Source: Agapetus fuscipes (taxonomy: Eukaryota; Arthropoda; Insecta; Trichoptera; Glossosomatidae). Taken from it: DNA of 64,000 nt. Location: positions 12,998,524-13,062,523 of the forward strand of contig OX637343.1 of assembly GCA_951799405.1 (NCBI GenBank), in the 5' to 3' direction. Numbering within the stretch: position 1 is the first letter of the stretch; the number at the start of each line of letters is the position of its first letter. The translations under genes and the position numbers were made by a program. Below the pieces are notes generated by a model that was not told the DNA's origin, searched no databases, and was given only the letters and a program-made list of their open reading frames with translations. Shown piece after piece: positions 50,941 through 60,800 of this stretch.

Positions 50941-51200
50941 GACCTGTTTGCTGTTCCATCAAACTATGCATTGGCCTGTTATACAGTCGTACAAGAGCTG
51001 GATGTCCCGCGGAATTGCTGGAGCATTCTACATCAAGTTCGGCAAGATAACAGCACCGGGGCAGTTAAGGCCGATTGCCGGAAGAGCATTCCAAGTACTC
51101 ACTAAGGAACGTCACGCATATTGCCTGGTGACAAGAAGAGCGGCATCGGGGAAGACAGGCTATCACGGCCTGTGGGACAGCCTCCTGCATCTCCGAGATC
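50941..51200 (+). pseudogene. Macrodomain (OARD1/TARG1-like) downstream of the gypsy integrase
   Basis: In the integrase frame, directly after a TAG, the reading DLFAVPSNYALA matches the first strand and loop of OARD1-type macrodomains (D-L-F-x-x-P-x-x-x-x-L-A). After a frame change to the frame of 50753-51301, SRGIAGAFYIKFG matches the G-I-A-x-x-F-x-x-K-F-G phosphate-binding region, and AYCLVTRRAASGKTGYHGLW with DSLLHL matches the (Y/C)LVTK(K/R)..(K)PTY..L..SL region. Macrodomains bind or hydrolyse ADP-ribose. The copy is broken by one frameshift and stops. Assignment rests on motif spacing read by eye. Confidence 0.65.
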
Positions 51201-51353
51201 GCCAGAGAATCTTTAAATTATGTTGTAGGTATCTTTGTGATGATGCTGACCAAAATATACTTAGAGTCGACGCAAAACAGCTGAAAAAAAACTTGACGTA
51301 AGCCGGTGAGGTTGCTTGGAAAAAAACAACGTTATTCGTAAATCCTAACCCTC

Positions 51354-51505
51354 GTATTCACAAATCCTACTAACACTTCTCTTAGGGCTCACTAGCGCTC
51401 AGATTGGTTTTTAATTATGAATTGTGTCGAAAACATAAAAACTGTTCAGTATTCCGAGCTCTAGTGAGCGCTAAAGGAAGTGTTAGTAGGATTGGTGGAT
51501 ACACG
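51354..51505. mobile_element. Fold-back MITE
   Basis: Arms include ATCCTACTAACACTTC and TAGGGCTCACTAGCGCTC, inverted at 51457-51494. Confidence 0.65.
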
Positions 51506-51576
51506 GGTAAGAATCTGATCGATTGTTAATCAGATGGAAAGGCAAATAGATGCCACAATAGCTTCCTCTTTTTTTT

Positions 51577-52103
51577 AGGCGATTAGAAAGTGTCTTCCGT
51601 CAGATGCGGTTAAGACCCTGGTGAGTGCGTTTGTGATGTCTCGGATTGATTATTGCTCAACGCTTTATAGTGGTCAGCCAAAGAAGCATTTCAACCGCTT
51701 TGTTAAATTCAGCAGCAAGGCTCATATTCGGGATATCCAAATTCGCTCACATCACTCCGCTGTTAAAAAACTACACTGGCTTCGTTTCCCGGAGAGGGTG
51801 GTCTACCGTGTTTGTCTGATGGTATATAAAGCCATCAATGGCTTGGCTGCACCTTATCTGACTGACATGATTTTGCCTGTTGAGATGGGTGTTAGGAGGC
51901 AGACACTCAGATCTGCGGGCGATGGTGCAATCAATTTGGTTCAGCCGCACCGTCAGATCCGTACAAATTTTGGAGACCGTGCTTTCTGTGTTGCGGGTCC
52001 GGTGGAGTGGAACAGACTGCTACCCGGAGTGAAGAACTCCAAATCTATGGGTATATTTCGCGGAGCTCTCAAGACGCACCTTTTCAAAAAGTCTTATCCG
52101 TGA
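51577..52103 (+). pseudogene. CR1-like LINE, RT C-terminal fragment
   Basis: The frame has SAFVMSRIDYCSTLYSGQPK, LHWLRFPERVVYRVCLMVYK, AINGLAAPYL, CVAGPVEWNRLLPGVKNSKS and LKTHLFKKSYP then stop. This is the thumb and C-terminal region of CR1/L2-type RT. The catalytic part is missing. Confidence 0.85.
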
Positions 52104-52210
52104 TCGGAGAGGGCCCTTGAGGTGTGACACACACAAAAACGGCGCTCTCTTATCATGTGTAATTAAAAAGAAATAAGCCTGATATATATATATATATATA
52201 AATATATGTA
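52104..52210 (+). mobile_element. CR1-like 3' UTR (tail shared with SINE B)
   Basis: GGGCCCTTGAGGTGTGACAC then ACACAAAAACGGCGCTC (52108-52148) is nearly identical to the SINE B tail. Ends in (AT)n. Confidence 0.8.
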
Positions 52211-52339
52211 TATGGTACATTTTCACGCTTAGCATTGAGAGGTCTTAAAGCATTGTTTATGAATACGTTTATATTTGCTTAGTAAATGACTAAATGGTTT
52301 ATATATGAAAAAATTTACGATGTTTATCTATTAAGTGAT

Positions 52340-52485
52340 TAATTTTAAGTTAAGATAAGTTGGAATCCTCCCCAAAACACAAGCTATGCTTACTTTGGGG
52401 AGTATTTATTGTAATATTTTGTACATATTGATAAAAACAATAAAGATCTTATGATTATGATTATGATTATGATTACGTAAAAATG
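52340..52485 (+). mobile_element. Probable LINE 3' end with (TTATGA)n tail
   Basis: AATAAAGATC precedes five ATTATG repeats. The sequence before contains an inverted CCCCAAA...TTTGGGG pair, as in some LINE 3' UTRs. Confidence 0.45.
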
Positions 52486-53324
52486 TAAATATTTACATTT
52501 TTTAAATGTTTTGAATTAAAAAAAAAAGATGTATACCCTAAAACTTGAAAGATGTGTCATCCATTGAAGTGATTTAAGTAAATAAGTAACGTGTTTATGT
52601 TTAAATAGTACATAATCATAAAAGGATCATTTTTTGCAAAGATTTTCATTCATTTATTTACTTGCTTATCAGAAATATAAAACACAATCAAGAAAAAGGC
52701 CGTATGTTATCTTATCAACGTAACTGATTTATTAAGTAATTTTTAAACAGTGCCTCCGGGAGTCTTCTTCCAGCCAAATCCCAAAACTTATCATGTAAAC
52801 TCATCTAGCTTAAAATACGCAAACCTTAACAAAAAATATTGTTCATCAAAAAAAATATTCAGAATGAAATATTGAAGAAATTTATCGCGTTTTATTCATT
52901 CCAATTTTAAATTACCGCTCTGGTTGCGCGCCAGCCCAACAACCAATCAAACACGACACTTAGTATTGCCATACGTTAAAATCGTATTCCAGATGCTCAA
53001 ATCTTATTTTGATGTTTAGGTATTTATAGTGCTGCCACACTAAAGCAGATGACGTTAGTTGAGCTTCCTGTAAGCAGTACAAAGCAACTCGTAAAAATGG
53101 CAAATTTGAAAAAAAAACAATTCAGTTGCTTAAAATACCAACACAAAGCATCTAATTGGTGATTTCTAATAAAATGAAATACTCTAAAATAAAAGGAATT
53201 TCTTTCTTTTATTAAAAAGTTTAACTTTTTTTTACTCCTATAAAATGAACATAAGGCTTGAGCATAATTTTTAAGGGAGCACTCAAACAGCACCTTTATA
53301 AAATATCTCATTCATGATTAGGAG
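52486..53324. other. Intergenic, no gene seen
   Basis: AT-rich. A 95-codon minus-strand frame at 53024 is Phe-rich with no domain. Confidence 0.35.
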
Positions 53325-53415
53325 GGGAGGTGTGTCACACACAAAAACGGCGCTCTTTTGTCATGTATTCTTAATTAGATAAAATAAATTATCCCATATA
53401 TATTTATATATATCC
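53325..53415 (+). mobile_element. CR1-like 3' tail fragment
   Basis: GGTGTGTCACACACAAAAAC then GGCGCTCTTTTGTCATGT, ending in TATATA repeats as at 52210. Confidence 0.65.
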
Positions 53416-53635
53416 TAAGGCTGACCAAATACAAAATTACAACTTGAATTAAATTCAATTGACGATAGAATAAAACTAAAGAAGATTTGTTTCCTGTTTC
53501 CTATTAGTAATATTTTAATTTACTTACAATACGTGTCATATAAAAGTAAATTTATAAGAACAAAGTCTCGATTTACGACATAATATTCTGTAGAAATACG
53601 ATTTTTCTTCAAGTTTTACTTGGACAGATATTATA

Positions 53636-54320
53636 ATGTATTCACACAGTGAAAATCCATTTTTATAAGAAATTATAACAATTTAAAAAAAAAACAGAGT
53701 TTTATTTTCACAACTTGAGTATTTAATTCCAGCTCAAATACTTTCAACTTATTCACGTCATTACCCGAAATGAAATGAAAGAAGTATGCAAGGACAGGAA
53801 GAAGTGGCGGCTAATCTGCAATGTTGATTTCTAATGTTGGTGTATTCATTTGCTACATTTTTTGCATAGGAAATTTTTGACTTTTTTTGTATAGATTTCT
53901 TTGTAAGGTTTTGTTCTTTTTTATATTTAAATGTAATTTATTATTCATATTCCTTGACTTATAGGTTGGTATGAGGCTGACCACCAATACTGTAAAAAAT
54001 GGTTCACTTTGCCAATGTCACCCCTGTTTCAGGGAAGGTCGGCAAAAGTTGTGGGGCTTATGTTCATTTGAGGTTTGGATTTTATTTGTAAGTACACATT
54101 CAGCATTTGTAAGCGCGAACTACACTTGTTGGTTTGTGGGCATACATCTGAGAGCTTTAAATGAATATATCTTTGCAACTTAGATTATAGATTATTATTA
54201 TTTATTACCCTCTTGATGTGAATAAGTCGAAAGTACTTGAGGTGGAATTAAATACTCAATTTGTGAAAATAAAACTCTGTTTTTTTTTTTGATTTTATGA
54301 TTTCTTATAATAATTAAAAG
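53636..54320. mobile_element. MITE K, fold-back, interrupted in its loop
   Basis: Left arm 53636-53769 (CACACAGTGAAAATCCATTT ... ACTTGAGTATTTAATTCCAG) and right arm 54200-54320 (AAGTACTTGAGGTGGAATTA) are inverted copies. A family A element fills the loop. Confidence 0.65.
53770..54195 (+). mobile_element. Family A with end of LINE ORF
   Basis: Coding tail [21 protein letters not shown], UTR, common unit and TTATAGATTATT tail. Confidence 0.8.
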
Positions 54321-54379
54321 ATGCTCAAAATAGTACACAAAAGTTAACTTGCGAAGAAAATATTTTTTTATAAAATTCG

Positions 54380-54739
54380 ACGTTTTTCTTTGTGACGCTC
54401 TGTACTGTGTGTAGTGTGCACGATGTGAGATCAGAGATGTGCCAAATAAGTAGGTGTGTGTACTGCTGAGCTCACGACTTGTCTCGCCGTTCTGTCAAGT
54501 GCAGTGAAAGTGTAATTCTTTTCACAAACGGGAATAAGTTCATTCCATTTCGAAAACCAGCTCTGCGAAATTTCTATTCCGCTCTTAGTTTTCGATTCCC
54601 GATTAGAATGGCGCCGCCGCTCCACACAAAACGCCACAACGACCAAACTTGCCAAATGTGAAACTGTGTCATTATCATTTAATTAATTTACAAAGTGTAT
54701 TGTTTTCTTGATTTGTGCAGTTCAAAACAAATGTGAAAA
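54380..54739 (+). promoter_or_regulatory. Probable WASp 5' leader region with leader intron acceptor
   Basis: The DNA here is less AT-rich than its surroundings and includes a GC-rich patch (GGCGCCGCCGC near 54610). A consensus 3' splice site (TGATTTGTGCAG) ends at 54720, 19 bp before the ATG, which points to a noncoding first exon within this interval. I cannot place its donor with confidence. Confidence 0.4.
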
Positions 54740-54835
54740 ATGAAGGCTAGGAAACCACCAGAGAGCCGGCCCAGCCTTTTACTAACCCGTGAAGAAAATG
54801 AACTGATTTTTAAGCTGATCGGTCCACGATGTGTG
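54740..54835 (+). CDS. WASp: WASp exon 1 (coding): N-terminus of WH1
   Basis: It reads [20 protein letters not shown] then [12 protein letters not shown], matching the PSLLLTxxEN..LF..(G)xxC start of WASP WH1 domains. The donor is TGTGTG|GTAAAC in phase 0. Confidence 0.9.
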
Positions 54836-57800
54836 GTAAACATTTTTAATATATTTTACCATATTATACTCCAATTATCTGCGAGAAATTATTGTACAGA
54901 GTTGACTGGAATTCAATAAAATGAGTGGAGAATCATTGCCGGATGCAAGCAAACACTTATTCATTGTGCTTAGCGCGGATTTATTTAACTATGTCAATAT
55001 AAAGTAAATTGAGGATGAATTATTGATGAATCATGTTTTTTTGTTATAACATTAACCTGCTGTTATCACATTGCTTTTTACTATCAGTTAAAATAATCGA
55101 TAGCTCTACTTTAGTGACTAGTATGGATGTCAGCTCTCATAGGTTACCAACTAATTATTTATTTACACATTACCTACTTTATATTTCTGCAGGAAAATTG
55201 CAATTTAAAACCAGGCAACTTTTACACTTAAAACTTCATGTTTATACCAAGCTTTCCCAGCGCTTTTATTAATGGTTAGAGCATCCCATTAATATGCAGG
55301 AGTTCCTGGTTTGGAAACCCAAAAAAAAATAAAAAAAATTGTTTCAAAAGTGGCATATTTTGACACATCGCTCCCCCAGTTCTTGTTTACCGGATACGCC
55401 AATCTTGTCAAATATGACTTTTTCATGCAGTTGTCTTATGAATCAAATTCCACACAATCTGAGCTAAGAAAAACCGTAAAACTCGATAATGTGAGAGTTC
55501 TTTTAAATATTTTTAAAATAAATTTCTTGTTTTTAGAAGACACATTGGTCCAGTACACATGCAAACATTGCTCATGTAAAAATCTCTGAATGGCGCATAC
55601 GGCAAACAAGAACTAAGGATGTGACGCTACATGGCTGGGTAGTCATAGATCTGTGACGTTTACTCTATGGTGACGTTAGACTGCCCAGAAAAAATCTAAT
55701 TTTTAATGTTATCCATAAGAAAATAAGCTCAATTTTGTGCAAATATGGGCTAGTATTATAAACATTAGAGAGGTTGGTCCAGTGGTTAAGGTTTTCGAAC
55801 TCGTAATCGGAAGGCGTGGGTTTGATTCCCAGTGGAGCACAAAAAAAAGTAAAATTTTCAAATATGCTGGGTAGAAAAATTAATTACAACAGTAATATTT
55901 GGACAATTTAATTTAGCGCGGTTTAGTGACACTAGCTACCCCAAGGGCGCTTTTATGTATTGAAGCTTCTATTAAACAAATGTGTCTTAGGCAATTTCCT
56001 GAAACTGCCAGAGGTAGACGGTTCCAGCAGGGCTGGAAGTCTCATCACCACGGTAATACTTACCTACGGAATATTGGTAATATTTGTGTGAAGACCAATC
56101 AGCTGTTCACTTGCGACCATCTTGGATTGACAGGTCCTCATACAAATATTACCAACATTCGGTAGTAAAGAATTACCGTGGAGATGAGACTTCCAGCGCA
56201 GGACGGACCAGTCAAACTAAAAGCGCATCCTTGAAATCCATTCTATTCTGTTGAAGCCTATTTACAGCGTCACCCTGTGCAGAAAAAAGAGTGCGTCGCC
56301 TGCCACCTAATTACAAAGCAATAATATCATGCCAACAAAGCAAAACAAAAGAAAACTATGTCCGGTCGATAGCTCAGTTGGTAGAGTGCTTGCATTCCAT
56401 GCCGTGAGCTCGGGTTCGATCCCGCCGTAGGTGTCAGAAATGATTTCCCGTTACAGTGTTTATTTCAAACTCCAAAATAAAATACCGGCAAGGCTTACTC
56501 AGCCTTCACAAGAAATGAGTACCAGCCCCCTCGCGAGCTGGGAAACCCCCACTTCAAATGAAGTGATTGGCGTAAAGCTGGCCCTCTTACCTGTAAAAAT
56601 AAATAGGTTCCACTCGCCACATGTGACCCCTTCGGGGATAACGCGGCAAGAAGTTACACTATATGTGTAGCTTAGTTGCGTTTAGTTGCGTTACATGAAA
56701 AAACACCACATATGTGATGTTTCTCATGTGATGTTCTGGCATGTGTTTTTCTGTCATGTATTGTTTGGTCATTCGTCGTTATGGCATGTGTCGTTTTATC
56801 ACTATGCCGTTCTAACCTATCACCATGGGTTGGCATGAGAGCAAGCGCTTTACCCGTAAAAATAAATAAATGCAACGCTTCTGCAGAAATGGCGTAGTGC
56901 ACACGTGCGCCAGGTTTGTGGCAAAGAAGATATTTGCAAAACAGATGGCAAAATGTGTGCCCTAGGGGGACAATGTGGCAAGAAGTTGCACTATGTGTGT
57001 AGCGTAGTTGTATTTTTTTTAAATAAATAGGTTCCATTCGCCGCATGCGAAACCCTTCAGGGACAACGCGGCAAGAAGGTGCTCTAAATGCGTAGCTTAG
57101 TTGCGTGTTTTTTACGTGATGTGGTTGCAGAGCCTGGCGACGGCGGTGGTGCAGCTGTTCACCACGGAGGGGCCGGCGCACAACGTGTGGTTCAAGCGCG
57201 ACACGGGCATTCTGTGCCTGGTGAAGGACAACCAGCGCAAGTCCTACTACTTCAGGATCTACTGCATGCAGCGCAGGACCATGATCTGGGAGCACGAGGT
57301 CTACAACCAGCTGCAGTACAAGAGCCCCAGGCCCTTCCTGCACACCTTCGAAGCTGAGGTAATTTTAATTATATTTAATACTGATTTCCAGAGTCATAAT
57401 AAAAGGAAAGCTTGTATGAAGAAGGTTATGACTCTTGATGAAATGAAAGAAGTATGTAAGGACAGAAAGAAATGGCGGTTGATATGTAATGTTGGCGGCT
57501 AGGGCTAGGGTTTCTCAAATTTTTTTTAATTAAAATTTTATATTTTGTATTTGTTTTTAATGTTTAAATACATATTATTTGTTTATTTCAAAAATGTAAT
57601 TTGTTGTGTATGTTCCTTGACTTATAGTTTGGTATGCGGCTGACCACCCATGCTGTAGAAAATGGTTCACTTTGCCAATGTTGCCCCTGTTTCAAGATAG
57701 GACGGCAAGAGTTGCAGGGTGTATGTCCATTTAAGATTTGGATTTTTATGTTGTAGGTTCACATGCGGCATGTGCAAGTGCGAACTTGTATGTATCTGCT

Positions 57801-60800
57801 TGTGAGAATGCATATAATGTGAATCCCCAATGTCACATATCTTTCCAACCTAGATTAGATTAGAGTTTGGGTGAGAATCTGCCCCCTTGGGAGGCCTAAG
57901 GAGGTTGGCGTAAGGCCACACTTAAAGCATAACTAAATATAGATAACATAACAAGCGCCCTTGGAGTGACTACATCACGAAACGGCGCTATAAAGAAATC
58001 ATCAACTCATCATTTAATAACATGGGGAATCGTAAAATTCAGCTGTTTTAAATATATTTATTATTATGTTTCCTTGACTTATAGGTTGGTATGAGGCTGA
58101 CCACCCATACTGTAAAAAATGGTTCACTTTGCCAATGTCACCCCTGTTTCAGGGAATGTCGGCAAGAGTTGCAGGGATTATGTTCATTTGAGGTTTGGAT
58201 TTTATTTGTAAGTACACAATCAGCATTTGTAAGCGCGAACTACACGTGTTTGTTTGTGGGCATACATCTGAGAGCTTTGAATGAATATATCCTTGCAACT
58301 TAGATTATAGATTATAGATCATCATCATCAACTAATATAGATCGTCAATGAATTGAAGTCAGCCTAAGTAACAATTCTGGGTATGACTAATTTCAAACCA
58401 ATCTAGATTCACTTAATCCATTGTAACTTTTCAAGGATATGAGGCCACAAAAAAATGTCTGCTTTTTTATCAAAAGGTAAACACTGCCTTTATCAAGATA
58501 TACCATGTGATTTAAAATTACGCTCATCTCATTTGGGTAAAAGTCAAGTATTCTGTTCAGTTTCACGCTGCGATTGTTTCAGTTTTACGCAATATAAACT
58601 TGTTTAGTGTGTGTGCATCTTTGTTTCGGAATCGTAAACGTCAAACTTCTTGAAACAATCATGAAGAAAAACAGTGAAAACTTTGTTTAGAGTTTATTTT
58701 CCACTTTCAATATTCCTGTTAGATGCTATAACCTTGTAAGTTATCTATAAATTTTCTATAATCTAAGTTGCTAAGATGTATGACCATTTCAGATCCACAT
58801 TAAATTTATACCCACAAGTCGACACTTATTTTGCGCTTACATATTCTGCATGTTTACTTTACAAAATAAGGCCAAAATGTCAAATTAACAAAAACCCTGC
58901 AACTCTTGCCGACTTTCCCTGAAAAAAAAGGTGATATCGACAATAGTAAACCAATCTTTACAGTGTGGTTGGTCAGCCTCATACCAACCTATAAGTTAAA
59001 CCCTGTTTTTTCTTTTACGAAATACATAAGTGCCATTTTAATGTTAACAAGCCTTGAATAATGATTATTATTAATTTAGTTCTGTTTTTGTATAAATGGA
59101 TGGTCCGGTCCGGTTGACAGCCCACTTGGTAGAATGCTTGCATTCTATGCTGAGAACTAGGGCTTGATCCCCACTGAAAGCGTCAGAAATTAATTCCCGT
59201 TCATTAAATCATACTTATGATATTTTCCCCCTATGCTGTAAAAAAATGGTTCACTTTTGCCAGTGCCACCGCATTTCAGAACTTAATTAGCCTTTACAAG
59301 AAATGAGAACCAAGTCCCTCGGGAACTGGTAAACCGCCACTTCAACTGAAAAGATTGGCATAAGGCCAGCCCCCTTGGGCAATGCGGTAAGAAGTGCACT
59401 CTATATGTGCAACTTACTTTCATTTGCGTCACAAAATGATTGAATATTACGAATAGATGAAGTTAAATAAACAAATTAAACAGCTTTACAGAACTCACAA
59501 AGATTAGGTACAAAATTAGCACAATAAACATCAATCCTTACTAGAAGTGTCTCAAGAAGAAGAAGGTACAAGAAAAAAGAAGATACTAGAAGTGTCTCAA
59601 GAAGAAAATAGGTTGGTGAATTGCATTCCTTTCCACAAATCTATTTTTTTTAAAAAAAAAAAACAAAAATGATGTAGGTACCTTGTTTTTCTTACCTCTA
59701 ATTATATGTTTTCAGGAGTATATGACGGCATTCAACTTTGCCAACGAAGATGAAGCCATGATACTCAAGAACCACCTGCTGGACAAGCTTGAGCTCAGGA
59801 AACTAAGGCGGGAAGGTAATTACAGTTTCCTTCTTTATGTCACCTCTGTTTCAGGGAAGAACGGCAAGAGTTGCAAGGCTTATGTTCATTTGAGATTGGG
59901 TTTTTATATTGTAGGTCCACATGCGGCATGTGTTAGCGCGAAATTATACATATCTGCTTGTGGGAATGCATTTAATATAAAACTTAAATGATATATATCT
60001 TTGCAGCTTAGATTAGATTAGATTAGATTAGATTCTTTATCTCTTGCAGCCATTACACACTAGATGCGTTCTGTCCGGTTTATGTAAGCTTTTTTATATC
60101 CGGCGCCGATTCGGAAGTCCAAAGTGTAGATGAAAGGTGTAGAAAAAGTGTAGGTGAATTTGAAAGAAGAATAATGAGGGGAAGGTGTGTACTGGTTGCC
60201 ACCGCTGGTATAGCCAAAAACCAAAACTTATCGAAAAATGTTCGATTGGCGGTACACGGTGGTATACTAGTGCCCACTATGATGTACGGAAGTGAAGCTT
60301 GGACGATGAATGAGAGTGAAATAAGTTAAGTCCATACGGTCGAAATGGACTTTCTAAGAAGTATGATTGGTAAAAAACGGAAAGATAGGGTGAGGAATGA
60401 GTTAGTGAGAGAAGAATGTAGATAAAGGTGGGGATAGATAAAAGCTTTCACACTGCTTGTCTGGTAATCCATAGACAATCCGGGCAGAATGCGTTGTGTC
60501 TGAAAATGGCCCTTAAGGTCCTATCATTTATTTTATTGAAATGCAACTAGGCCAGTGTGGTAACTAATACAACTCATGGCTTAATATACTTCATTTTTAT
60601 ACCCATAATGATAAGCTAAACGCAATTTATCTTATTTTACAGTTAAAAAACTCATTTATATTTTTTTTATCTATTTCAAAAGTCATTTACCTATTATGAT
60701 GATACCTTAATATATTTTATGTGCACTTATACATGTGGATATAAGCTACTTCCTGATTGGAGTCATTGCCAACGCTTAGAGTCCTATTCAGAAACTTTTA

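Noticed and set aside
56672..57343. A 223-codon minus-strand frame
   Set aside because: It is antisense to WASp exon 2 and SINE C fragments; the plus strand carries the recognisable WH1 domain.
58091..58303. A recurring 60-80 codon frame ([20 protein letters not shown]...) in many family A copies
   Set aside because: It lies in the LINE 3' UTR downstream of the ORF stop. A second frame is equally open, and copies carry frameshifts without constraint, so it follows from low stop density rather than coding.
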